In this document: one piece after another, positions 56,470 through 64,000 of the stretch
How positions within the stretch are numbered: position 1 is the first letter of the stretch
How the letters are laid out: each line of letters begins with the position of its first letter
Source of the DNA: Solibacillus faecavium
GTDB lineage: Bacteria; Bacillota; Bacilli; Bacillales_A; Planococcaceae
Assembly (NCBI RefSeq): GCF_014836905.1
Contig: NZ_JACSPZ010000001.1
Coordinates: forward strand, 434,001-498,000
Length of the DNA stretch: 64,000 nt
Direction of reading: 5' to 3'
The notes under the pieces: generated by a model
Database searches by the model: none
What the model was told of the DNA's origin: nothing
The model's input: the letters and a program-made list of their open reading frames with translations, nothing else
Made by a program: the position numbers and the translations under genes

Positions 56470-56541
56470 ATGTTAAAACGTCTCAAACAGAAATGGCGGA
56501 AACGATTAAAAGGCATCCTCGGTAAAAAATTAATTGCCTAA
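56470..56541 (+). CDS. Micro-ORF: 23-residue basic amphipathic peptide
   Basis: ATG at 56470 to TAA at 56541, 23 codons. GAGGAG (56455-56460) is nine bases upstream. The peptide begins MLKRLKQKWRKRL and ends GKKLIA; it has ten Lys/Arg, no acidic residue and one Trp. Hydrophobic residues at 2, 5, 9, 13, 16, 17, 21 and 22 fall every three to four positions, so it would form an amphipathic helix likely to lie on a membrane or bind nucleic acid. A near-consensus promoter precedes it and a terminator follows, making a unit of about 130 bases between ykrA and rpoY. I know no named family. An alternative is that the unit encodes a small RNA; another frame from ATG 56463 is only two bases from the ribosome binding site. 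Confidence 0.65.
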   Translation: MLKRLKQKWRKRLKGILGKKLIA

Positions 56542-56554
56542 ACACTTCATTGAT

Positions 56555-56588
56555 TGGTGCGCCCTATTTAAGGACGTACCATTTTTTA
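56555..56588 (+). terminator. Terminator of the micro-gene
   Basis: Imperfect ten-pair stem TGGTGCGCCC / GGACGTACCA with a seven-base loop, followed by TTTTTT and a further T-rich tract. It closes the short transcription unit 14 bases past the micro-ORF. Confidence 0.75.
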
Positions 56589-56727
56589 GTTTTTATTCAA
56601 TCGTTATGTTCATGTATTTGATGGGCTTTTCTTTATTTTAAAGGACTCCCATGATAATATAAAGGAAATGCATTTTTCTACTTATTAGAAATGCAGTAAT
56701 AATGTTCGTAATTAAAGGAGAGTAACT

Positions 56728-56937
56728 ATGATTTACAAAGTTTATTATCAAGAAAACATCACTGAGATTCCAGTTCGCGAAAACACAAAAACTCTTTATT
56801 TAGAGGCGTCATCTGAACGTGAAGTACGTCACTATTTAAAAGACCGAAATTATAATATCGAGCTTGTTCAACTTCTAGAAGGCAACTATTTAGAATACGA
56901 ACAAAACAGCCCTAATTTCCGTCTGGAGAACGCTTAA
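56728..56937 (+). CDS. rpoY: RNA polymerase epsilon subunit RpoY (YkzG)
   Basis: Small accessory subunit of Firmicute RNA polymerase. The 69 residues [19 protein letters not shown] and [19 protein letters not shown] and [18 protein letters not shown] match RpoY closely. AAAGGAGAG precedes the ATG. It lies five bases upstream of rnjA, the conserved pair. Confidence 0.95.
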   Translation: MIYKVYYQENITEIPVRENTKTLYLEASSEREVRHYLKDRNYNIELVQLLEGNYLEYEQNSPNFRLENA

Positions 56938-56942
56938 TTGTT

Positions 56943-58610
56943 ATGAAATTCGTTAAGAATGATCAAGCGGCTGTATTCGCACTCGGCGGACTGGGCGAAA
57001 TCGGCAAAAACACATATGCAGTACAATTCCAAGATGAAATCATTTTAATTGACGCAGGTATTAAATTCCCTGAGGACGACTTACTTGGAATTGACTACGT
57101 AATTCCAGACTATACGTACTTAGTTCGAAACGTAGACAAAATTAAAGGCTTATTTATCACACATGGCCACGAAGATCATATTGGCGGTATTCCTTATTTA
57201 CTTCGTCAAGTTAATATCCCTGTTTATGGCGGAAAGCTTGCATTGGGACTGCTTCGCAACAAATTGGAAGAACACGGTTTATTACGTTCTACGAAATTAA
57301 TCGAATTTAAAGAAGACGATGTTATTAAATTCCGTAAAACAGCCGTAAGCTTCTTCCGTACGACCCATAGTATACCCGATGCATATGGTGTAGTAGTTAA
57401 AACACCACCAGGCAATATCGTGCATACAGGGGACTTTAAGTTTGACTTTACTCCAGTTGGAGAGCCTGCAAACTTAACAAAAATGGCCGAAATTGGCCGC
57501 GATGGTGTACTTTGTTTACTATCAGATAGTACAAATGCAGAAAAAACTGATTTTACAATGTCTGAACGTACAGTCGGGAAAAGCATTGATGAAATTTTCC
57601 GTAAAGTTGATGGTCGTATTATTTTTGCGACATTCGCTTCGAATATTCATCGCCTGCAGCAAGCGACAGATGCAGCTGTAAAATATGGCCGTAAAATTGC
57701 CGTTTTCGGACGTTCAATGGATAACGCTATTACTATCGGTCGTGAATTAGGATATATCACTGCACCTAAAGAAACCTTTATTGATGTGCAAAGCTTAAAT
57801 CGTTTACCTGCAAATGAAGTAATGATTTTATGTACAGGTTCTCAAGGTGAGCCAATGGCAGCTTTATCGCGTATTGCCAACGGAACACATCGTCAAATTC
57901 AAATTCAGCCTGGTGATACAGTTGTATTCTCTTCTTCACCAGTACCAGGAAATACGATGAGCGTAAACAAAATTATTAACTTATTATTCCGTGCCGGTGC
58001 AGAAGTTATCCACGGTGCATTAAATAATATTCACACTTCTGGTCACGGCTCACAGCAAGAACAAAAACTAATGCTACGTTTAATGAAACCGAAATTCTTT
58101 ATGCCGATTCATGGTGAATACCGTATGTTAAAAATCCATACTGAATTGGCGGAAGCCTGTGAAGTACCACTGGAAAACTCATTCCTTATGGAAAATGGCG
58201 ATGTATTGGCATTAAGTGCAAATGAAGCACATGTTGCCGGCCGCATTCCTTCAGGTGATGTGTATATTGACGGCAATGGTATTGGAGATATCGGAAATAT
58301 TGTACTGCGAGATCGTCGTATCCTTTCTGAGGAAGGTTTAGTTATCGTTGTTGTAAGTGTTGATATGGCGAAAAACAAAATCGTTTCAGGTCCGGATATT
58401 ATTTCTCGAGGATTTGTTTATATGCGTGAATCAGGCATGATGATTAATGAAGCACAAAAAATGTTGAATTATCATTTAAACAGCACAATTCAGGAAAAAG
58501 ATACACAATGGAACGATTTGAAAAACGAAATAACGGACGTATTAGGTCCATATTTATACGAAAAAACGAAACGTCGTCCTATGATTTTACCAATTATAAT
58601 GGAAGTATAA
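56943..58610 (+). CDS. rnjA: Ribonuclease J1
   Basis: Essential 5'-3' exoribonuclease and endonuclease central to mRNA decay and rRNA maturation. The 555-residue length is standard. The metallo-beta-lactamase motif HGHEDHIGG lies at about residues 74-82, followed by HTGDFKFD and the beta-CASP motifs ([27 protein letters not shown], and [15 protein letters not shown]). C-terminal domain ends [15 protein letters not shown]. Co-transcribed with rpoY. Confidence 0.98.
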   Translation: MKFVKNDQAAVFALGGLGEIGKNTYAVQFQDEIILIDAGIKFPEDDLLGIDYVIPDYTYLVRNVDKIKGLFITHGHEDHIGGIPYLLRQVNIPVYGGKLALGLLRNKLEEHGLLRSTKLIEFKEDDVIKFRKTAVSFFRTTHSIPDAYGVVVKTPPGNIVHTGDFKFDFTPVGEPANLTKMAEIGRDGVLCLLSDSTNAEKTDFTMSERTVGKSIDEIFRKVDGRIIFATFASNIHRLQQATDAAVKYGRKIAVFGRSMDNAITIGRELGYITAPKETFIDVQSLNRLPANEVMILCTGSQGEPMAALSRIANGTHRQIQIQPGDTVVFSSSPVPGNTMSVNKIINLLFRAGAEVIHGALNNIHTSGHGSQQEQKLMLRLMKPKFFMPIHGEYRMLKIHTELAEACEVPLENSFLMENGDVLALSANEAHVAGRIPSGDVYIDGNGIGDIGNIVLRDRRILSEEGLVIVVVSVDMAKNKIVSGPDIISRGFVYMRESGMMINEAQKMLNYHLNSTIQEKDTQWNDLKNEITDVLGPYLYEKTKRRPMILPIIMEV

Positions 58611-58645
58611 TTAAAATTGGTAAAGCCATTTAGGTGATTTTCCAT

Positions 58646-58688
58646 AAAAATACCCGCTTACTTATTGTAGGCGGGTATTTTTATTTTA
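58646..58688. terminator. Terminator between rnjA and ktrC
   Basis: Sixteen-pair stem AAAAATACCCGCTTAC / GTAGGCGGGTATTTTT (one G-T pair) with a five-base loop, flanked by T-runs. Serves the convergent genes. Confidence 0.92.
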
Positions 58689-58707
58689 ATTTTTTGTTAA
58701 GTATCGG

Positions 58708-59370
58708 CTACTTTTGAACAACTTTTTTCACAAAACGATTAATGTCTACGTCAGCACCAATCATCAGCAAAACATCCCCTAACTGAATACGCTCTGTCGC
58801 TGCTGGAGAAATCATAATTTCATCTCCGCGTGTAATGCCAACAATATTGACACCGTATTTTGCACGAACGTCCAGTTCAATCAATGAATGACCTGCAATC
58901 TTTTCATTCGCTTTGATTTCCATAATTGAGTGCTCACTGGAGATTTCCAAATAATCAAGTACACTATTAGACATCATATTATTAGCAATACGAATGCCCA
59001 TATCCCGTTCTGGATGCACAACAAAATCTGCTCCGATTTTAAGCAATACTTTTTCATGGTAATCATTTTGTGCTTTTACTGTAATTTGTGGAACACCAAG
59101 TTCTTTTAAAATAAGGGTTGTTAAAATACTCGATTGGATATCTTCCCCAATTGCGACAATTACATGTTCGAAGTTCCAGAGCCCTAGTGATTTAATTGTT
59201 TCTTCCTCTGTCGTATCAGCTACTACTGCTTGAGTGGCAATACGGGCAAATTCATCGACACGTTCACTATCTGTATCAATTGCCATTACATTCGCTCCTT
59301 GCTTAACCAACTCGCGTACGATACTTCCTCCAAAGCGCCCTAGCCCTATTACTACAAATTCTTTTTTCAT
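58708..59370 (-). CDS. ktrC: Ktr potassium channel regulatory subunit, KtrC/KtrA type
   Basis: Cytoplasmic RCK protein that gates the Ktr potassium transporter and binds ATP/ADP and c-di-AMP. Start at ATG 59370 (MKKEFVVIGLG, 220 residues) with CGGAGGAGA upstream. Rossmann motif VIGLGRFGGSIVREL, acidic residue at AIDTDSERV, RCK_N to about 140 and RCK_C from about 145 with GHSLIELDVRAKYGVNIVGI. Location beside rnjA matches B. subtilis ykqB (ktrC). The membrane subunit is not in the window. Confidence 0.92.
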   Translation of the reverse strand: MKKEFVVIGLGRFGGSIVRELVKQGANVMAIDTDSERVDEFARIATQAVVADTTEEETIKSLGLWNFEHVIVAIGEDIQSSILTTLILKELGVPQITVKAQNDYHEKVLLKIGADFVVHPERDMGIRIANNMMSNSVLDYLEISSEHSIMEIKANEKIAGHSLIELDVRAKYGVNIVGITRGDEIMISPAATERIQLGDVLLMIGADVDINRFVKKVVQK

Positions 59371-59430
59371 TGTATCTCCTCCGAACATCCAGTTGCCATT
59401 CATTTTAACTTATAAAAATGTATATTGTCA

Positions 59431-59859
59431 TTAAATAATACGCTCAATTTTTCCTTGCAGGGATTTAGTCGCTAAAGCTCCAGCATGATAGAAGCGCAAT
59501 TTCTGTTGTTGATCGAATAAATAGTAAGCTGGTACAATTTTATTTCCAAACCTATCGCTAATGATAAGTTCATTATCTAGGTGAATAGGGTGATTTATAC
59601 CTAATTCCTTTACTTTTCGCCTTACTAATTCTGAAGAAAAGTCAAGCTCTTCCCTTGGCATATGAATCGCTTGAATATTTAATCGATCATTGAAAATATT
59701 ACCAATATTATTCAATTTCTCTATGGATTGTTCACATTGCGAACAACTCATCGCCCAAAAATAAATTAATGTCGGCATATCTGATAACTCTTTCATATGT
59801 TTTTTATTAATAACTTTTGTAGCCCCGCTTAGCGAAGGCATTATTGTCCGAATTCTCAA
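59431..59859 (-). CDS. Thioredoxin-fold (TlpA/ResA-like) protein
   Basis: Thiol-disulphide oxidoreductase-like protein with a CxxC motif CSQC in FWAMSCSQCEQSIEKLN and the cis-Pro region IVPAYYLF. Most likely start is TTG 59859 (142 residues, MRIRTIMPSLSG), six bases after GAGGAGG; the ATG at 59865 directly abuts that site. No signal peptide or membrane segment in this version, so it is probably cytoplasmic. An acidic stretch precedes IDLDNELIISDRFG-like HLDNELIISDRFGNK typical of TlpA-fold inserts. Role unknown. Confidence 0.83.
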   Translation of the reverse strand: MRIRTIMPSLSGATKVINKKHMKELSDMPTLIYFWAMSCSQCEQSIEKLNNIGNIFNDRLNIQAIHMPREELDFSSELVRRKVKELGINHPIHLDNELIISDRFGNKIVPAYYLFDQQQKLRFYHAGALATKSLQGKIERII

Positions 59860-59959
59860 TCGCATCCTCCTCGCTGTAACATATGTAAAGGAGTTTTTTT
59901 CTGTACCGAACAAATGTCCAGTAACTAAACAAATAATATCTTTCATTTCACAAATATAC

Positions 59960-60059
59960 TTGAAAATCCCCGTATATTATGTATAATTATTATTATTTTC
60001 GTAAACTAAAAGTTTTGTAATAGTAAACTTCCTTACTGGATGTTTATCATATGTAAACA
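59960..60059 (+). promoter_or_regulatory. Promoter and GTAAAC repeats upstream of the pot regulator
   Basis: TTGAAA (59960-59965), 16-base spacer, TATAAT (59982-59987): a good sigma-A promoter. Downstream, GTAAAC occurs at 60001, 60023 and 60053, and TGTTTA-TCATATG-TAAACA (60041-60059) is an inverted repeat sharing the last copy. This looks like an operator cluster for the helix-turn-helix protein encoded next, giving roadblock-type autoregulation. Binding is inference. Confidence 0.6.
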
Positions 60060-60088
60060 AATTGGTTATGTATAAGGAGCGTGACTTG

Positions 60089-60631
60089 ATGCAAATCGGG
60101 ACGAAGATTAAAGCGTTACGCATAAAAAAAGGGCTGACCCAGGAAGAACTTGGAGAGCGCACTGATTTAACGAAAGGCTATATATCTCAATTAGAGCGAG
60201 ATTTAAACTCACCTTCAATTGAAACATTATTCAACTTATTGGAAGTTCTCGGGTGTTCACCACGGGACTTTTTTGATGATGAACAAAAAAATGAAAAAAT
60301 TGTATTTACAAAAGATGATCAAACCAGTTTTACTGATCATGATAAAAAGTATGAAATTGAATGGCTCATTCCTACTTCGAATGAAAAAGAGATGGAGCCG
60401 GTATTTATTACTCTCCATAAGGATGCAGAATTTAAAGCATTCGAACCATCATTAGCGGAAACTTTCATTTATGTAGTTAAAGGGCGAATCCGTGTTGTTC
60501 TCGGAAACGAGGAATATATCGCAAGTGAAGGAAATGCTGTTTATTATGAAGCATCTTCCAACCATCAAATTTTTAATGCGCATAATGGAATAACAAAGTT
60601 ACTCCTTGTCGCAACTCAATCTTACTTATAA
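60089..60631 (+). CDS. XRE-family regulator with cupin domain (PotR/PuuR-like)
   Basis: Transcription regulator with N-terminal helix-turn-helix (about residues 4-60; IGTKIKALRIKKGLTQEELG, GYISQLERDLNSPSIETL) and a C-terminal cupin fold (about 105-178; YVVKGRIRVVLGNEEY, GNAVYYEASSNHQIFN). Such proteins sense polyamines or related ligands (PuuR, and Bacillus pot regulators). Start at ATG 60089, nine bases after AAGGAG (180 residues). It heads the pot operon, 17 bases before potA. Confidence 0.92.
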   Translation: MQIGTKIKALRIKKGLTQEELGERTDLTKGYISQLERDLNSPSIETLFNLLEVLGCSPRDFFDDEQKNEKIVFTKDDQTSFTDHDKKYEIEWLIPTSNEKEMEPVFITLHKDAEFKAFEPSLAETFIYVVKGRIRVVLGNEEYIASEGNAVYYEASSNHQIFNAHNGITKLLLVATQSYL

Positions 60632-60648
60632 ATCAGGAGGCTACTTAA

Positions 60649-61749
60649 ATGAATAACACGATTATTCGCTTTGAAAATGTTACAAAATCATATGATGACG
60701 GTACAGTTGTCTTAAAAAATATTAACTTCGAACTAGAACGTGGTAAGTTCTACACATTACTCGGTCCATCCGGATGTGGTAAAACAACTATTTTACGTAT
60801 TATTGCTGGTTTTACTGACGCATCAACAGGTGATGTATTTTTTAATGGAAAACGTATGAACGATGTTCCGGCAAATGAACGCCAAGTAAATACCGTATTC
60901 CAGGATTATGCGCTGTTCCCTCACTTAAATGTGTTTGAAAATGTAGCATTTGGCTTACGTATTAAAAAAGTGAAAGAAGCAGAAATAAATGACCGCGTGC
61001 AAGAGGCATTAAAGTTCGTCAATTTAGCAGGCTATGGCAACCGTGAAATTTCAGAAATGTCCGGTGGTCAACGTCAACGTGTCGCTATCGCACGTGCTAT
61101 CGTTAATGATCCGGAAGTTATTTTATTGGATGAGCCATTATCAGCACTTGATTTAAAATTACGTACAGAAATGCAGTATGAGTTACGTGAATTACAGCAG
61201 CGATTGGGGAAAACGTTCATTTTTGTTACACATGACCAGGAAGAAGCTTTGGCAATGAGTGATGAAATTTTTGTTCTTTCTAATGGGGAAATTAAACAAT
61301 CCGGAACTCCAGTGGATATTTATGATGAGCCAATTAACCGTTTTGTAGCAGACTTTATCGGAGAGTCCAACATTGTAGATGGATTAATGATTGAAGATTA
61401 CAAAGTGCGATTTGCTGGAAAAGAGTTTGAATGTGTTGACGGTGGGATGAAGCCAAACGAAAAGATTGACGTTGTCATTCGTCCGGAAGATTTGGAAATC
61501 ACAACACCGGAAAACGGCAAGTTAATTGTTACTGTTGATACTCAATTATTCCGCGGTGTTCATTACGAATTATCAACGTATGATCAGGACGGAAATGAAT
61601 GGTTAGTCCACTCATTGAAAAAAGCAGATGTTGGAGCTGAAATTGGATTGGACTTTGATCCTGAAGCTATTCACGTTATGAGATTAAATGAGACAGAAGC
61701 GGACTTCGACAAACGTTTGGAAGCTTATGGGGACGAAGACTATGAATAA
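60649..61749 (+). CDS. potA: Spermidine/putrescine ABC transporter ATP-binding protein PotA
   Basis: ATPase of the polyamine importer. The 366 residues show Walker [11 protein letters not shown]-loop [12 protein letters not shown], signature [15 protein letters not shown], Walker [14 protein letters not shown]-loop [13 protein letters not shown], and a C-terminal TOBE domain (about 280-360; [15 protein letters not shown]). Last eight bases overlap potB. Confidence 0.95.
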   Translation: MNNTIIRFENVTKSYDDGTVVLKNINFELERGKFYTLLGPSGCGKTTILRIIAGFTDASTGDVFFNGKRMNDVPANERQVNTVFQDYALFPHLNVFENVAFGLRIKKVKEAEINDRVQEALKFVNLAGYGNREISEMSGGQRQRVAIARAIVNDPEVILLDEPLSALDLKLRTEMQYELRELQQRLGKTFIFVTHDQEEALAMSDEIFVLSNGEIKQSGTPVDIYDEPINRFVADFIGESNIVDGLMIEDYKVRFAGKEFECVDGGMKPNEKIDVVIRPEDLEITTPENGKLIVTVDTQLFRGVHYELSTYDQDGNEWLVHSLKKADVGAEIGLDFDPEAIHVMRLNETEADFDKRLEAYGDEDYE

Positions 61750-62545
61750 GACAGCAAAAGGCCCGTTAATTCCCTATATTTTTTGGATTTTATTATTCGT
61801 TATTGCACCAATTGCGTTAATCGTTTATTATTCTGTTCTTGATTTGAATGGTAACTTCACTTTAACCAACTATGCAAAATTCTTTACACCAGTTTATTTA
61901 AAAATGACATTGAGCAGCTTCTGGTATGCATTTCTGATTACGCTATTTACGTTGTTATTTGCCTACCCTACTGCCTACTTATTAACAAAAACGAAACATA
62001 AGCAATTATGGCTTATGCTCATTATCATTCCATCTTGGATTAACCTACTCTTAAAAACTTATGCATTCATCGGTATTTTTGGTTTATACGGCCCAATTAA
62101 TGCAATGATTGAAGTGTTTGGTTTTAATCCAAAGCAAATTTTATTTACAGACTTTAGTTTTGTTTTCGTATCGGTATATATTTTCATTCCATTTATGATA
62201 ATTCCGATTTTCAATTCTTTAGACAAAATGAATCCATCTTTAATCTATGCCGCACGTGATTTAGGTGCATCCAGCTGGACAACCTTCCGCCGAGTTATTT
62301 TCCCATTAACAATTGATGGCGTAAAATCAGGTATTCAGGTTACCTTTATCCCAGCTTTATCTTTATTCATGATCACACGTTTAATTGCCGGAAACCAAGT
62401 CATTACTTTAGGTACTGCCATTGAACAACAATTCCTTGTATCTCAAAACTGGGGAATGGGTTCGACAATTGCCGTATTCTTAATTCTATTTATGGTTCTT
62501 ACAATGTTATTTACTAGACAAAAATCTAAAGGAGGACGCGTTTAA
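61742..62545 (+). CDS. potB: Spermidine/putrescine ABC transporter permease PotB
   Basis: Membrane permease with six membrane segments and the EAA-type loop [20 protein letters not shown] that contacts the ATPase. Start at ATG 61742 (267 residues), overlapping the potA stop by eight bases; the longer frame inside potA has no ribosome binding site. One-base overlap with potC. Confidence 0.94.
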   Translation: MNKTAKGPLIPYIFWILLFVIAPIALIVYYSVLDLNGNFTLTNYAKFFTPVYLKMTLSSFWYAFLITLFTLLFAYPTAYLLTKTKHKQLWLMLIIIPSWINLLLKTYAFIGIFGLYGPINAMIEVFGFNPKQILFTDFSFVFVSVYIFIPFMIIPIFNSLDKMNPSLIYAARDLGASSWTTFRRVIFPLTIDGVKSGIQVTFIPALSLFMITRLIAGNQVITLGTAIEQQFLVSQNWGMGSTIAVFLILFMVLTMLFTRQKSKGGRV

Positions 62546-63345
62546 TGAAAAAATTATTATCTATGTCGAAAATTTATTTAATTTTCGTATTCGCGGTCCT
62601 TTATGCTCCGATATTTTATTTAATTTTTTACTCATTCAATAGTGGTGGCAGTATGAATAATTTCGAATCGTTCACACTGGAGCATTACGCAGCAGTATTT
62701 GAGGATTCAAGATTAATCATTATTCTACTTAATACAGTGCTCGTTGCCCTTTTATCAGGCCTGATCGCAACAATAATCGGGACATTGGGCGCTATTGGCA
62801 TTATTTCAATAAAGGATAAAAAAATGCGTAATACATTGCTTTCATTAAATAATGTCCTTATCGTTTCACCCGATGTTGTAATCGGTGCAAGCTTCCTTAT
62901 TTTATTTACGATGATTGGTGTAAAGTTAGGGTTTGCCTCTGTACTAGTATCGCATGTTGCATTTAGTGTACCGATTGTAGTGCTCATGGTTTTACCAAAA
63001 TTGCTTGAAATGAATACTTCATTAATTGATGCCGCAAGAGATTTAGGTGCGACAAAACGTGATGTATTAATGCGTGTTATTTTGCCGTATATATCTCCTG
63101 GTATTTTCGCAGGATTTTTTATGGCCTTAACATATTCACTTGATGATTTTGCAGTCACTTTCTTCGTTACAGGTAACGGGTTTAGTACATTGTCGGTGGA
63201 AATCTACTCAATGGCCCGCGCCGGAATTTCTTTAACAATCAATGCTATTTCAGGATTGGTATTTGCCGTAACAGTGTTAATCGTTATCGGGTATTACTTC
63301 ATTAATAAACGTTCAAAATCAATAGCAACGGGGGGACATCAATGA
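62545..63345 (+). CDS. potC: Spermidine/putrescine ABC transporter permease PotC
   Basis: Second permease, 266 residues, six membrane segments, EAA loop DAARDLGATKRDVLMRVILP. AGGAGGACG lies eight bases before the ATG. The stop overlaps the potD start (ATGA). Confidence 0.94.
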   Translation: MKKLLSMSKIYLIFVFAVLYAPIFYLIFYSFNSGGSMNNFESFTLEHYAAVFEDSRLIIILLNTVLVALLSGLIATIIGTLGAIGIISIKDKKMRNTLLSLNNVLIVSPDVVIGASFLILFTMIGVKLGFASVLVSHVAFSVPIVVLMVLPKLLEMNTSLIDAARDLGATKRDVLMRVILPYISPGIFAGFFMALTYSLDDFAVTFFVTGNGFSTLSVEIYSMARAGISLTINAISGLVFAVTVLIVIGYYFINKRSKSIATGGHQ

Positions 63346-64000
63346 GAGACTTAATTCAAGCAACAGTTGCTATTGTCATTGCCTGTGCCCTTCTGTTTGT
63401 AGCAGTGGACCGGATGCAGTCTGCTGGATCTGCTGGAAGCAAGGACACATTAACAGTCTTTAACTGGGGCGAATATATCGCTCCAGAGTTAATCGATAAA
63501 TTTGAAGAAGAAACAGGTATTAAAGTAACATACGAAACATTTGATTCAAATGAAGCGATGTTAACAAAAGTACAGCAAGGAGGCTCTGCATATGATATTG
63601 CAGTTCCTTCCGAGTATACAATTGAATCGATGAAGGAAGATGGATTACTCATCCCAATCGACCATAGTTTAGTACCGAATTTACAAAATATCAACGAAGA
63701 CTTTTTAGATTTACCGTTTGATCCAGCTAATGAGTATTCGATCCCTTATTTCTGGGGAACGGTTGGAGTTGTATATAACCCTAATTTAATTGAAGACCAT
63801 TTAACATTCGAATCTTGGGATGACCTATGGGATCCTTCACTGGAAAGAAAAATTTTCCTAGTGGATGGATCAAGGGAAGTAATCGGTATGGGGCTTAACT
63901 CAATCGGTCACTCCCTTAATGTAAAAGATGATGCATTGCTGCGTGAAGCAACAGACAATTTAATTAAGCTTTCACCAAACATTAAAGCAATCATTGGTGA
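63342..64000 (+). CDS. potD: Spermidine/putrescine-binding protein PotD (N-terminal part)
   Basis: Extracytoplasmic substrate-binding protein of the polyamine importer; about 219 N-terminal residues are present and the gene runs off the window. The N-terminus MRDLIQATVAIVIAC is a hydrophobic anchor with no clear lipobox at its end: VIAC fits the pattern but sits mid-segment, with ALLFVAVDRMQS after it. The mature part has TVFNWGEYIAPELIDKFEEE, AVPSEYTIESMKEDGLL and YFWGTVGVVYNP, all PotD/PotF features. GGGGGGAC upstream; starts within the potC stop. Confidence 0.93.
   Translation, partial: MRDLIQATVAIVIACALLFVAVDRMQSAGSAGSKDTLTVFNWGEYIAPELIDKFEEETGIKVTYETFDSNEAMLTKVQQGGSAYDIAVPSEYTIESMKEDGLLIPIDHSLVPNLQNINEDFLDLPFDPANEYSIPYFWGTVGVVYNPNLIEDHLTFESWDDLWDPSLERKIFLVDGSREVIGMGLNSIGHSLNVKDDALLREATDNLIKLSPNIKAIIG

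Noticed and set aside
56668-56696. Imperfect repeat TGCATTTTTCTA / TAGAAATGCA upstream of rpoY as a possible riboswitch or leader structure
   Set aside because: A bulged ten-pair AT-rich stem with no conserved riboswitch core or clear promoter in front.

Overview
This is chromosomal backbone from a low-GC, spore-forming Gram-positive, most likely a Planococcaceae member close to Solibacillus or Lysinibacillus. The evidence is the caa3-type oxidase with a cytochrome c-fused subunit II, the sporulation genes (spoVD, an rsfA/ylbO-type regulator, ylbJ), bacillithiol synthesis (bshC), and gene order closely following the Bacillus subtilis ylb/yla/ykt/pdh/ykr regions, mostly in reverse. I saw no rRNA, tRNA, CRISPR array, insertion sequence or prophage.

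Layout. 0-7.6 kb: division and cell-wall (dcw) genes on the minus strand (murD partial, mraY, spoVD, pbpB, ftsL, rsmH, mraZ), with no murE between spoVD and mraY. 7.7-14.9 kb: bshC, a small membrane protein, panE, an acyl-CoA carboxylase beta subunit with a separate biotin carrier, an RsfA-like regulator, an enoyl-CoA hydratase, rpmF and yceD. 15-26.5 kb: the ylb block (tmcAL, ylbL, ylbJ, coaD, rsmD, ylbG, ylbF, ylbC) with three additions: a 471-residue envelope protein of unknown function, a degenerate glycerophosphodiesterase-like protein and a MurE-family ligase. 26.7-34 kb: cytochrome oxidase genes (ctaM, ctaG, ctaF-E-D-C and divergent ctaA) without ctaB. 34-43 kb: pyc, ftsW, ylaN, small yla genes and typA. 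43-54.5 kb: DUF5325, yktC, yktB, yktA, a nitronate monooxygenase-like gene, speA, an lrgAB/cidAB-type pair and pdhABCD. 54.9-59.9 kb: def, ykrA, a very small gene, rpoY, rnjA, ktrC and a thioredoxin-fold protein. 60-64 kb: an XRE-cupin regulator followed by potABCD (potD runs off the window).

Together the genes cover lipid II synthesis and septal wall assembly, terminal respiration and haem A synthesis, the pyruvate node (dehydrogenase and carboxylase), polyamine synthesis and uptake, RNA turnover and translation maintenance. Most is ordinary conserved backbone. The points that stand out are: (1) a self-contained unit near 56.4-56.6 kb with a near-consensus promoter, ribosome binding site, 23-codon ORF for a highly basic amphipathic peptide and a terminator; (2) a MurE-like ligase moved into the ylb cluster with altered motifs; (3) a GDPD-like protein lacking most catalytic residues, behind a promoter whose -10 box lies inside a perfect inverted repeat; (4) operator-like repeat arrays upstream of mraZ, ctaA, the pot operon and between pdhA and def; (5) a dispersed intergenic repeat. 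I do not see a new multi-gene defence or biosynthetic system. All names come from recognising family motifs and gene order by eye; no database search was run.
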